From Oikopleura dioica (Eukaryota; Chordata; Appendicularia; Copelata; Oikopleuridae): a stretch of 64,000 nt of DNA. Position 1 is the first letter of the stretch. Every line of letters starts with the position of its first letter. The stretch covers positions 10,478,501 to 10,542,500 of the forward strand of contig OU015569.1 of the NCBI GenBank assembly GCA_907165135.1, read 5' to 3'. The notes below the pieces were generated by a model that was not told the DNA's origin, did not search any database, and saw nothing but the letters and a program-made list of their open reading frames with translations. Both the position numbers and the translations under genes were made by a program. This document shows positions 13,245 through 24,670 of the stretch, piece by piece.

Positions 13245-15517
13245 TCACAGGTCAACATGAAGGGTTTTTTTAACAGCGGGCTCAAGAATCTTCGCTTGCG
13301 ATCTGTTTGGTACAATTTGGCCTGAAAAATGAGTTATCATGAGATTTGGAAGAAGAAAAAGAATCTTACCAGGTAAAACAGCTTGCTGATCGAGAACCTG
13401 CTGAGCAAGTTGGAAAAGCTCCATCAGCAGGAAACTCAGTGTGGAGGAAACTGTGGCGAAGGATACGTTTCCCCCTATGACTGGCAGCAATTTGAGAAGC
13501 TTGGCGAACTGTTCTTCTTTTTGCTGGACGCTGGCTTGCTTGAGAAGTGATTTCACTCCGTCGCCGCTTTTGATCAGTTTCCAGACGGAGAGAAAGTTGT
13601 CGTCCTTGCGCACTTTCTTGATGTTTTGCTCGGTGAGGCCGAACTGATCAAAGTAGAACTGTATCTCCGTCTTGATCAGTTCTAAATCTGCAACAATTGC
13701 GTACTCGTCCGTTGACAACACCCCGGATGTGGTCGCCATTGCAGAGACAATCCAGATGCGGTCTAACATCAATTCGTATTTAAACCGCAGCATGGCTTTT
13801 CGTTGCGATCAACTTACTTGCTGTTATGCTTCAAGTTCGATTCTTGAACTCTGTTAAAAGCTCTGCTTAAAGTTCGACCTTTCATATCTACCCACACCGA
13901 TTTCATGGAAGCCTACTAAATGACTGTAGTTGTTCACATTCCTATACTCATGGGAAAGAGACTGAGCGCAATCGTACTCGACTTTTCCGATTTCTTCGAC
14001 GACTTTTTTTTCTTGGACCCTTTTTTCGTAGAACTTGTCTTTATTCTTGCCTGAATAAGATCTGTTGCAAAAGTGCTGGCATTCCAGTTTGATGGGAATT
14101 TGGTCGAAATCGCATGGACAGGCCTGACGATGGACAGATTCGACTTGAGTCCGCTGATGCACGATTCCTTTATTTTCAACACGACATCTAAAAAGCTACG
14201 CTAGGTGGCGTTTGGCGGGAAATTTGAAAAGGATAGTTTCGCGCGCTGGGAAAATGAAGTAAACTTACTCTCGTCTTTGCTCTGGCGCTCGACAGCGATG
14301 TCGATTTTGGTGCGAACGAGGATAAATTCTTTCCCGCGGCGGCGGAGCCAACTTGCAAACCAAATGTAGACTTCGGTGAACCAGCTATCCGTGACGAGAA
14401 CGAAAACGTCGATGTTCTCAGCGAGGACAATATTTGACAACTTTTCGCGATCTTTCTGATTCTCCAACAGCAAAAGTTCGATACACTGAAAAGAAAAAGT
14501 TGAGAATTCCGATTCTAAACAATTTACTCTTCATTATTTCTTTACCTGGACGTTTTGATTAACACTACTAGTGAAGATGGTCTTTTGAATTGTTCCTTCT
14601 TGAAGCTTCGATTCTTTTGAATATTCATTGCCGATGATTTGAGCAGCGAGAGATGATTTTCCTGAAAGATATTCTTGAAGCTGTTTCGGCTATTTTCGTC
14701 AATTAATTTGTAATAACTGATTTGTGATAAATAAAGAAGAGTAAGCTAATTTAAAATTTGCCGGCGCGTTACGAGCAGAAGAAAGCTTGTTAGGTCACGG
14801 CTAAATTTAACTGGAGCTATTTTAAAATTCTCTTGTCTCCCCGGCAAGAGCAACTACAAGATCGAGAGCGCGAGCACTGCTGCTTGATTTTCCACCACTT
14901 TGTGCCTGTACCGGTGCCAGCATTTCCAACGATGCCGATTCTGAATGTGCACTTTTTCCACGCCGCCAGAGCCTTGCGCAACATTCTCTGCCCCTTCAAC
15001 AGTTTTCCGGAATCGATCAGTTCTCCCACCGACTTAATCAGCTTCTTTTGACCAGGATTGACTCGCACGGGAAGATTAAACTTAAAATTGGGTCTTTTTT
15101 TGCATCTTATCTTGCTATATTATCTATTACAATATTAAATAATGTTTAATAATATACAAATAAATAATAATAATATTTAATTTTAATTATACAATTATAA
15201 TTTTAATATACATACATATTACAAATAATATTATATCATAATTAATATTATATATAATTAATATATACATATTGATATTATATTCTTTCAATTTGCAAAT
15301 TATGGCTGTCTGCTAGACCCAAACCTCAGAAGGAAGTTGATCCGCCTTAGTTGGATCATTGACGTTATCTTCCACTGCTTTCAACTTTTTTTCCTCGATT
15401 CTTTTCGCCTCTACTTTTTGCCTGACTTTTTCCAGTTTTCGCTCTACGATAGTACAGTAAGATACAGGCGCAAAAAATCAGTTCTTTCATACTTGCTTTC
15501 TCGCCAATGAGCGTCAT
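13245..15517 (-). CDS. IRG-like (immunity-related) GTPase
   Basis: The product looks like an interferon-inducible-type (IRG, p47) GTPase, a dynamin-related family acting on membranes. In-phase exons: 15517-15493, 15443-15325, 15080-14912, 14661-14546, 14485-14269 and 14187 onward. The product begins with a basic coiled stretch (MTLIGEKAKRKLEK), followed by a P-loop GNAGTGKSS split by an intron. The G4 motif appears as VRTKID, and then VHAISTKFPSNW, which resembles the IRG segment after G5. The usual G3 DxPG is not visible; that stretch reads CIELLLLENQ. A second block, 13793-13370 plus 13321-13245, encodes LMLDRIWIV, then EIQFYFDQFGLT and an amphipathic tail, matching the IRG C-terminal helical domain. 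I could not find a splice that joins exon six (open to a stop at 13934) to this block in phase. They are probably one gene with one unresolved junction, but two adjacent genes or a broken copy are possible. Confidence 0.72.
15110..15300. repeat. Extreme AT-rich tract in IRG intron
   Basis: About 190 bp composed almost wholly of A and T, built from irregular TAATATT/ATATTAAT units. It lies in the intron between 15325 and 15080 of the IRG-like gene. No coding content is visible. It is best read as low-complexity or microsatellite-like sequence. Confidence 0.7.
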
Positions 15518-17457
15518 CGTAAATGGAATTAAATTTTTCTTATGTAAAGTGGTGTAAAAAGAGGAGCTTCTCCAAAAAGCCACCAGGCGGCGCCGGTTGT
15601 TTCATATTTTTAAATACGGAGCTGCTAAATGGAGCCTGGTGGAGCATTGGCGGTCCCACTGAAAACAAAATCAGATCGATACGCCGGCCGGTCCACAAAA
15701 TATATTTCCATTAAAAAATCATCCATACTCACGGACATATAGATATACATGTAGTTGACTAGATAGGCCACGTGACAGAACCGGGCACCCGATTTTCTTC
15801 TTTTCGCGAAAGTATTATTTTTTTAAAAATTATTTTTGAAAGAAAAAATATCGAATAACCTTGGGGCCTGTTTTGGAAACGTCAACTTGCTAACTGCAGC
15901 TTTAGTGACCTTCGTGCTAATTTCCGAAGCTCCTAACTGTAAGTCCCCGGCGCGTGAAGTCACTGAGAGTCTTCGGCGGGTTGAATTTTTTTTTATTATT
16001 TTGATGAGGTTTCCGAAATGGAAACGTCATGAGACGCAAACAACCTTCTCCCCTGGCAGCTTCGCCAGCTTCGAAGAACCAGCTTTTTTCGTCTTGTCAG
16101 CAGATAGTAGAAAAAGCTAGAACTAGAAGACGTAATAAAAATCAAGCAATTCAAAACATATTTTGAAGATTCTAAAAAAAGTTTGCTAAATTTGGCAGCG
16201 CCAAATTTATTTTAGATAATTTGTGTTTTTAGCGATTTTCAGTCGTAAATTGCGTGTTTTTTTTATCGTAATCGATTAATGATTGATGATAAGAAACATG
16301 AACAAAGACAGAGTTTTTCAACTCTGAAAAACAGATTTTTCGATCAATTTTCATGAAAGTTCATGAAAATCGTTGAAAAAAGCTTGACCGCTGGTTTGAG
16401 CAGACCAGACGTTCGAGAGAGAGAACAACAAATGTCTGTTGCTCGACGAGTTCGACGAAAACTAGAAGGTTGATAAGGCGAATGTCGAGGTTTCGTCTCT
16501 TTCTTCTTTGGTGAGGGCGCGCTGGAGCCGCCTCGGCTCATCTCCCGCTCATTTTTTTTTCTTTCTTCCAAAAGAAAAAAGTGGGCTTCAGAGAGTGAAG
16601 CCAAAAGAAGTTAGAAAAGAAGACACTTTCTAGAATTCTTTTTTACGCCTTTTTACGTCTCTCCCGTTTTGGTCAGTTGTCTTCCCTTTATCGCCATTTA
16701 TCAGAACACGCGTCGCATTTATTTTATCTCCACTTATCAGCGCATTAAACATTGACAGAATTCGAACGAACGATCAAAGAAGAACAGAAAAGGACAAAGG
16801 GAAAGAGAGAGAATCGAACATAGAGAGAATGGTGGACGGATCAGACTCTTCCGTCAGCAGCAAGAGCGATAGAGACAGCAATTATGAGGAACGGGGTCAA
16901 CAAAAGTTACAGCCTAGTTTTTCTAGGGGGCGTTTTTTTGGACATCGAAGAGGGTTGGGGTTAATTTTGAAATACTTATGGGGTTATATAGGGATTTAAT
17001 TATTTTTTTTTTCAATTTAATTTTTTATCAAAATTTATAAAAAAAATTTCTGTGAAGTAAATATTTTCGTAAACAAATAACTGTCGTGCTCGCCTATTTT
17101 TTATCTTTGACGGAATCTTTAACCCGTAGAATTATATTTTCTGTGAAAAAAATCTGAATTGACCTTCTTTTTTTGGTTAATTTTTCGTTTTTTTGGTCAG
17201 AATTTGCTATGGTTGCGTAGAAATAGCGGCTCAAGAAATATTTCATCAGAAGATAAATTATCCCTAAGGCATATTTTCCATTTAGTGTGTTGCCTCATTT
17301 AGCTACCATTTAGTAGGTTCTACTCTTGGTTTTTGACGCAATCTTACTTTTTTTTCAAAAGTGGCAATTTTTGTATTTTGTGTTTTATTTTGATAGCGCG
17401 GGGTTAGAGAATTACGACTATGAATTACTCAGCCTGAAGAGATAAGAAAATAGAGCC
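15518..17457. other. Intergenic region between divergent IRG-like gene and ADA
   Basis: No supported gene. The stretch carries AT-rich tracts and poly-T runs. A short open frame begins at an ATG near 16829 (MVDGSDSSVSSKSDRDSNYE..., stop about 17000) without recognisable similarity or splice partners. It separates two divergently transcribed genes, so promoters for both are expected here, but I recognise no specific element. Confidence 0.5.
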
Positions 17458-19589
17458 ATGTCGACCTCGCAGAAGCCGTTTGAACATGTCGCCGCGACAT
17501 TCTATCCGACGCGGGTCTTTAACTTTCCAAAGGTAGAAAAACTTACTATTTTAAAGATAAGCAATTGTTTTCTTTAAAAAGGTTGAGCTGCATTGCCATC
17601 TGGATGGGTGTTTTCGACTTTCTTCAGTGATCAAATTTGCTAAGAAACGATCAATAGGTAAATTCAAATCAATATTGCAAAAAATAGGCATCTTGATGTC
17701 TACCCCCTTAAAAACTCAATTCGGGTTTTTTTCTTTTATGTGAGCAAGTGTTAGTTATTCAGGCACTGGAATTCCCCCGCGTCGACCTTTTCGCGTAGCT
17801 TTTAAACTTGAATTTCTACGTGTTAATGAGCGTAGTGGCCATAATAGTCATCAACAGATTCCCAGACAGTAATGAGCGAACACGAGTTTATTCCTGAAGA
17901 ATTTCTTTAATTCTTCCTTTTCAGAGCTGCCAACGTACGATATCAATGATTTGCGGAGTTACTGCTGTTTGGATGCAGACGAAGACTCCTCCCTGGCGCT
18001 TTTTCTCAAGAAGATGGAACTTTTCGTCAGGGTCTATCAGTAAGTTTGTTTTCAGCCAAGATAATACAGTAGCAGGCATTGTCAGCTGCTTCTCACTTGT
18101 AAGACTACCGTCTAAAGGAAAAAGGGACAGACAGGACGTTATTTAGACGAGAAAACTTCTATTTCAATAATTTATGGTCCTATTTTTGAACTCCGAACTT
18201 TCTAATGAATGAACATTCTTCTGCTGTTCATCCTCATTTTCAGCAAATTTGCTGCAGGGCTCGAAAATTAGGCCCCCATAAAAATGGCATTTACCGTCAA
18301 TAAATTTCATTCATGCGTTATTTATTGAGACCTAAAAGTAAATGGAACAGCCTTTCATGAAAATTATTAAGAGGATCCAAGGAAGCAATCCGTGAACTGA
18401 CCCTGGACGCGATCGAGGATAAAGTCAAGCAAGGAGTCGTTTATATTGAATTTCGATTCTGTCCTCAGGAAATGGTTTATTTCATCTTCATTTTTTCGCA
18501 AATGAGTGAGTTAGAAATAAGCCAAACGGATAGCTTCTTGCAACTGCTCCCGAATACCCAAACGACACAAATCCATGCATCGACGAGTCGCATCCAGACC
18601 AGCTGAGTCCGTCAGAAGTCATGGACACTGTAATAGACGCAGTAGAAGAAGCGAAATCCCTGTTTCCGGTGATTAAAGTTCGCCTGATTCTGTGCTGTAT
18701 CAGTCCAATGCCTGAGATCTCGATGGACGTCGCTCGCCTCGCTGTCAAATACAAAAGCAAAGGGTTGTGCCTAAATCTACGTCCTTCGCGAAGCTTCAAG
18801 CTCAATCTACGATCAAGATAATAGTTCAAATCGATCGCGAAATTTTTAGCCGATCAATAGAGGCGCGATTAGGCAGAGCCCCGTAACAGGCGTTGTGGGC
18901 ATCGATATTGCTGGCGAGGAGGACATAGAGGACTCGCCAGCGTTTAGGCCGCACATCAAAGCTTTCCAAGTGAGCAAATCTTTTGTGGCAAATAAAATAT
19001 AGAAAAAATCATATAAAAAATTTATACATAGTCTTTCTAGTACGCGAAAGAACACGGGATTCATCGGACTGCTCACGCTGGCGAGGCCGGCAGCGCGGGG
19101 TCAGTGCTCAAGGCAAAGAGTTTACTCTCCGCGGAGAGGATCGGCCACGGCTACCACATCAGCCGAGATCCAGATGTCTACAAAAAGATCCTCCGCGACC
19201 AGACGCACCTCGAGTGCTGTCCTATCTCGAGCTACAGAACAGGGGCAGTTCGCATCAAGGAACAACACCCTATCATCCAGTAAGACGCCCTCCTAAAAAT
19301 AAATCTCCTCTAACGCCAAGTCAAGATTCAACCGAGATAAAGTAAATTGCTCTTTGTCAACCGATGATCCTGGCGTGATGCTGACGACGCTGCTCGACGA
19401 CTATCAACTTGTGGCGGACTTTGGACTCTCGGAGAAAAATCTCAAAATAATGGTTTCCTAACTCTAATTACTCTGTATCTAACTGAAGCTGTTTAGAACC
19501 TGAACGCTGCTCGAGCCTCGTTTCTCCCCGAAGACGAAAAAAAGGAGCTCGTCTCGATGTTAAAACAGCATTACGGTCCACTAAACTAA
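17458..19589 (+). CDS. ADA: Adenosine deaminase
   Basis: Hydrolyses adenosine and deoxyadenosine to inosine forms in purine salvage; a zinc enzyme of the cytosol. Nine exons join in phase: 17458-17532, 17582-17657, 17925-18039, 18372-18474, 18534-18763, 18873-18969, 19041-19279, 19326-19452, 19497-19589, giving 384 aa (human 363). Metal and active-site motifs are all visible: VELHCHLDG (residues 26-34), the loop HRTAHAGEAGS, RIGHGYH, and SLSTDDPGV. GVVGIDIAGEE matches the family's VVAIDLAGDE, and the C-terminus NLNAARASFLPEDEKKEL matches that of vertebrate ADA. The ATG is the first in frame and gives the expected N-terminus (VFNFPKVELHCHLDG). The gene converges on the SLC38 gene 447 bp downstream. 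The fit is to ADA1 rather than to the secreted ADA2 or ADAL, because no signal peptide is present and the motif spacing is that of ADA1. Confidence 0.96.
17696..17716. repeat. Single end of a dispersed fold-back element in ADA intron 2
   Basis: TCTACCCCCTTAAAAA here matches the right end of the fold-back element at 22890-23280 (ATATCTACCCCCTTAAAAAT). The partner end was not found in this intron, so this is probably a remnant. Confidence 0.5.
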
Positions 19590-19787
19590 GTAATAATTCA
19601 ATTCAATCAGTTCATCTCACAACAATTCATATAAATGATAAATAATAGGGTATCAAATACATTCTCAAACCTTAAAACAAATACTGTTCGATACTGTGTT
19701 ATAGCTAGAATGCTATTGACTTTTTTTAAACTACCATTCGCCCTGTTTTCTGTTTTGTCTTTCTTCTTTCCTTCGAAATCGTAGTAT

Positions 19788-19979
19788 GGAAAAATGTTTC
19801 GGTAAAAGCGACCGAAATATTAATCACTTTCAAGGGGTCAAATGTGATAAATATTTCGGCAGGCAGCCGAAAGAATTATACAAATAAGACTCATTTTTAG
19901 GAAAAATATTTCGGTACGAGCCGAAATAAAAATCAGAAATTGATGTCTTTTGAGCAATAAAGTTTCGGCTGGTTTTTCC
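19788..19979. repeat. 192-bp inverted-repeat element with TTTCGG/CCGAAA hairpins
   Basis: It starts GGAAAAATGTTTCGGT and ends AGTTTCGGCTGGTTTTTCC, so the ends are inverted. Inside, TTTCGG and CCGAAA alternate several times (near 19812, 19853, 19867, 19910 and 19920), giving nested hairpin potential. It lies between the convergent 3' ends of ADA and the SLC38 gene. No ORF is present. Confidence 0.6.
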
Positions 19980-20035
19980 ATTCTCATCCTGATTTTCGAA
20001 ATCTGTCATTTTTTAATGAAATAAACAATGCATTA

Positions 20036-21958
20036 TTATTTATTCGATGTCTGGAGTGAGTTCTGGAGAATTTGGCAGGGGTTAAGTTTTGGATAGTCAG
20101 TGAGCCAGTCTTGAATAATTAGTCCGACGGAGAAGATGCCAAAAGCAAGACCGACGAAGACGACGAGTTGATTTGTTCGTTTCATCAACGTTCCGGAGTC
20201 TTTGGAGAGCTGTAAGCAGAATAGTTGTTAAGCGAAAATTTTTAAAATATTTTTACCTTGTAATGAAGACCAGACGGCATGACAATCATCAGGAGAGTGG
20301 CCACCGTAGCACCGCCGAGTCCAAAGACGTCTTTGATGTTGGGTACATAGAGAACCATGATAATCACGCTCACAAGAATACACACCTAAAATTGTTGAAC
20401 CCGGAATAAGCGGTGATGTTTTACCATCGTTAGGAGCCATATTTTGAGGGAGAACTTAGACCCACCAGGAAGTGCTTCAGTGCCCCAAATTCCGACGATG
20501 ATTGCTTTGCGGCAGGGAAAGTGAAGCACGGGCGCGCTCAGGATCACACAGCAAAGAACTAAGATTCTTCCGAGGAGCGTAAGAGGATCGTTCATCGAAT
20601 ATCCTTGATTTGGCAAGGGAAAAGAGAGGTTGATTATTTTCAACAAAGTACCTGAATACATGACAAAGAGTTCCGATCCGGTGGCATCTGTAAACGTGAG
20701 GTAGCCAAAGCAGGAAGCGACTTTAATCGAGGATGAGGGACTTGAGACTCTTGCATCAGATCAACGAAATAATGGAACGTCTCACAAACTCCTCCTAAGT
20801 ACATGACGAAAACGATGCAAATCGCAATAGTCGAAGCTGAGCGCATTCTCGACGAGTCCTGTTTCAACTCTGCGTAAATCGGCAGCACAGAAGCATGACA
20901 CTGAAAGGCGAAGACCATCGTGGGAATTGCGTAAACGGACGCGAGCGAAAGTGACACCAGCTTAGGTTCGCAACCTAAAAATGGATAAATGGAAAATGGT
21001 AAAGGCTCACTCTGGGCTGGAATGTTGAGATAGAAATCAGCGATCGGCTGTTCAAGTTCGCACTAAAATAGATTCTTAGTGAAGGCCGCTATTACGGTGC
21101 TTCTATCGAGCGAGTTCAAAGTGCGAAAATATGAAATACCCTCGAGTTCGAGAAATCATCGATTTCGGAATTTCGGAAAACTGTTTCGTGCTTTTCGATC
21201 AAATAGGAAGTTGCGTTGTTGATGGCGCAAGAGTCGTTGTTGTGGAACATGAATTGCCAGTACTCGGTTGGCATGCTTGGCTCAAGCGGACAAGGCAACT
21301 CGAAGTATTGGACAACAATTGTTATGGCACAGAAGATCATGCAGAGCATTGCAAAGCCAGAGGTGTAGCCGAGAAAGTTGATGTCCTTGGCAGAAGCAAG
21401 CGGGACGACGATTGTTATTACAGCGATGACAACAAGGAGGTCAGGCGACGTAAACCAGTACGACACACATGGATCGATTCCGATAAGTGCTTTCACGACT
21501 AAAATGAAGGAAGTATATACAGAAAGTGAAGGTAAAGAATCTACCCGATGGAAGCTCGTATTTGACGACCATTAGGAAGCCAACTAAGCAGCCGAATGTA
21601 TGTAAAGTGATGCAAAGTATAACGAACGTCATCCCTCTTTTTCCGAAAGCAGCGAAAGCGATTTCTTCGTACGATCTATGGCCGGTTATGTCACACATTC
21701 GGAGAAGTAGAACGATCGAGTAGAGCGCCACTACTCCCACTACAACAAGCATAATTCCGTAAAGGAGAATTCCAAGAGACTGAACATTCGGGATCCTTTT
21801 GGGCATTAGGAGATGACAGTTACCTTCACAGCAAAAGACAAACTTAACATTCCGGCTCCGACGATCGCGTTCATCAAGTTAAAAATCGCGAAGAAATAGT
21901 TCTTTTTTCTCTCTCTTCCGGAATCATGGAATTCAAAAACTTCCGTTTTCTCCTCCAT
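20036..21958 (-). CDS. SLC38-family neutral amino-acid transporter
   Basis: A sodium-coupled neutral amino-acid transporter of the SLC38/AAAP superfamily, expected in the plasma or lysosomal membrane. Nine exons join in phase: 21958-21824, 21779-21545, 21498-21140, 21062-21011, 20974-20792, 20720-20652, 20603-20425, 20385-20257, 20209-20036, giving 504 aa and about 11 hydrophobic segments. Family marks are NLMNAIVGAGMLSLSFA in TM1, SYEEIAFAAFGKRG, then VYAIPTMVFAFQCHASVLPIYAELK and ASCFGYLTF. A hydrophilic loop with N-glycosylation potential (NNATS) follows TM5, as is usual in SLC38. The intron 20791-20721 must use a GA donor to keep the conserved frame. Which SLC38 member it corresponds to cannot be decided here; the short N-terminus and length fit the SLC38A7/A8/A11-type branch as well as others. 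Confidence 0.9.
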
Positions 21959-24670
21959 GATTTTCTCTATCTTTCGTTATCAATTTCGATTTTCTAAAAA
22001 AGACAAGTCTAAAAAACTTTCGAACAATTAAAAAATTCACAGTGTGGGTGTGATAACAAAACCTGATAAGATTTGATAGTGTGTCAAAACTGTTATCAGT
22101 GCACGTATCAGCATTTTTAGCACGACGAGCGTGACCTTTTTTTATTAACCTTTGATTCTCAAATGCAATTTCTCAAGTTAGTAGATGAAAATTTAAATGT
22201 TTATAGTTTGCAGCGAAAACAAACAAGGGGAGCAAAAGGGAGCAAGAACTTGATCTAGAGAGAAAGAGAACTTTAATTTGACCCGAGTTTTATTATTGAC
22301 TGCTGTGGATTAAGGAAGTTAAGCCATCCGCATAAAACTACCGGCTATAATTGTGCCTCGGCGCTGCCCTTGTTTGGTGCAAATTGCCTCCATCCGGATA
22401 TTTTCTTTTCATCATCAAAGAAACTGTTTGTTTCGCGTCTCATTTACGGGGGATTGATTCTGGGCTTGACAAGTCCACTCTTCTTTCTTTACTGTATATT
22501 TTTTACTCAAAGTCAATATTTTTTCAATATTCAGAACGGCTGTTTGTAAATCAGATTTTCGGACAGTCCCCTATCGAGTAATAAATAAATGAGCAAGATT
22601 CATTATTGACAGTTTTAGTAGTTTGAGCGGAGGGGATTTCGAAGCTCGACTTCTCAGCTCAATATATTTTGACGGAGGAATTTCACCTGTTCCGCTTGTT
22701 TCCCAGCCCTTGATCTATTTTACCTCCGCGGCTCTTTCCTTCTTGGAGGGATTTCCTTTGTAAACTTCTTTTGAATGGGTACTTGGATCTTTTATTTCGA
22801 AGTTAGAGTAGATTGGTTTAGTTTTTAGGGTACTTTGACTTTCGATTTTGTCGATTTTGTTATTAGAAAAAGTGATAATGAAAAATGAAGCTAGTGGTAG
22901 ATATCAAGAATAGCCATTTTCCGTCAGACTTTTCTCCCAAAGTTAAAACAGTAACACCCTTATTTTACTCTAGAAACAAAAACTTTAGACCTTTTTCTAT
23001 TTCCTATGGAAGCCGAAATTTCGAATTTCAAAAAAATTTCAACAAAATTTTTCGGCAAAGATCGCTAACTTTCCTAAAATGGTCATTTTGGCGTTAATCG
23101 GAGGTGCCAGATTTGGATTGTAGCACCTCGAAAGCTCAAGAAATCTAAATTTTTGGCTTCCATAGGAAATAGAAAATGGCCTGAAATTAATTTTGAGCAG
23201 GAAAAATAACGGGTCACTATGTTAAAAATTTGAGAAAACACTGACGGGAAATCCGATTGTTGATATCTACCCCCTTAAAAATCCGCGCGAAAGAGCCTTG
23301 GATGAAAATATAACCATTTTTCTAATTAAAAATGCAGTTGCATGCATTTTTACTGCGTCTTGTTATTATCTCGTAAAAATTTCATTCTTGGCGGAAGATC
23401 ATTGCCACCTGCAGCCCGCGGCCTCATAAATATTCAAGCATGATTTTAGCGAAAAAGGAAGAGAAAGCCAGTCTCGCTGGTATTTCCACTCGACCTTGCT
23501 TGCTTGCTTGTCGGCTTGTTTATTATTTGTGTTCATTCTTTTTTAATGCTAATTTTGATGCGGCTGCGGTTCGAAAACGCCTTGACATTTTTGGACAAAA
23601 AGAAGAGTCAACAGAGTCAAGGTCGCCTCAAGAATCACTTCCGGGAGAAAGTCCTCCAAGTTGCGCTTTTTTGAATTTTGAAATTTTGACTGAAAAGAGC
23701 ACAAGGACCCTAAGTGCTTATGCCGCAGCACTTAGCCGTCTCCTAGGCGTCTTTACTAAGTGTTTTCTATTATGGCCAATTTTGGCGTTTTTTTTCTTTT
23801 CCGAAAATGCAATTTTTTCAAAACGAAAATTATTGAAGAAATTATTGTTTGAATATTTTATTGACTAAAGGAAAAAAATAAGAGGGCACAGTAAAAGGAA
23901 TTTTTCGGAAGTTTCTTAACTCAAGAAATTAAAACAGACATTTGGCACGAACGATTTGGAGGTGAGCTCTGTTCCAAGCACATGCGTTTTCCCAGCACAT
24001 TCTTTTTAGTTTTACCCGGTCAAAAGGAAAACGGAAATCTTCCTCAAACACACGAATTAGGAGCTTCCAGCACCAATAAATGGTTTTACCCGGTCAAAGA
24101 GGCCTCCATCAACTGATAAATGACTGGTAATGAATTTCAAGCTAAGGGGCTAAGTTGCCAAACCCTGTTGAACTTGGTTCGAGAAATCGAAAAGTCCAAA
24201 TCGATTCGCAAGTAATCTACTTTCCAGCCACCTGTGCAGGTTTTACGCCGTTTATAACGAGCTCGATTTGGTGTTTTCGGTTTTGAACTTTGGATTCAGA
24301 GCTTGGCAACTAAATAAAATGGAATGCACAAAGAAAAAAGTTATACAAGTTAGCGGTATGAAAAATTAATGTTGGCAATAAAAGAAGAAGACCAATCTTT
24401 CAGCTATAAAACTAAAACTAAAAAAGTCAAAAAAAAAGAACTTAGAAAAAATTTTTCAGTTTCGACTTTTTTAATTTTAGATTTAATTTTAGAGATGAAA
24501 AAGTTAAGTAAGAACTTTCGAGGTAAGATGATGTACGGGTCGGTAATCGGTTGTTTGAAGTACAAAATTAAAAAATTAAGAAAATTACGGATTTGAAAGA
24601 GGAAATTGAGAGGAAAAGTTAGTGAAGAAAAAATAGCAAAAATGTGATAGTGTTATGCTTCCCCTTACAA
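21959..24670. other. Intergenic region, no gene recognised
   Basis: About 2.7 kb without supported coding sequence. It contains the fold-back element at 22890-23280. Short ORFs here (for example 23440-23868) lack splice context, similarity and coherent composition. The segment nearest 24600 is the expected 3' flank of the CDK-inhibitor gene. Confidence 0.5.
22890..23280. repeat. ~390-bp fold-back element with nested terminal inverted repeats
   Basis: Three nested pairs of inverted segments are visible. The outermost is GGTAGATATCAAGAAT (22896 on) against TTGATATCTACC ending about 23272. Next is AACAGTAACACCCTTATTTT (22947 on) against AAAAATAACGGGTCACTATG (23202 on), the same end family as the 12605-12716 element. 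Inside is TTTCTATTTCCTATGGAAGC (from about 22996) against GCTTCCATAGGAAATAGAAA ending about 23175. There is no ORF of transposase type. It is probably a non-autonomous DNA transposon able to fold along almost its whole length. Confidence 0.7.

Noticed and set aside
15365-15583. Continuous 72-aa minus-strand frame across the first IRG exons
   Set aside because: Splicing 15493 to 15443 gives a frame that carries through to the P-loop; the unspliced frame ends in a stop.
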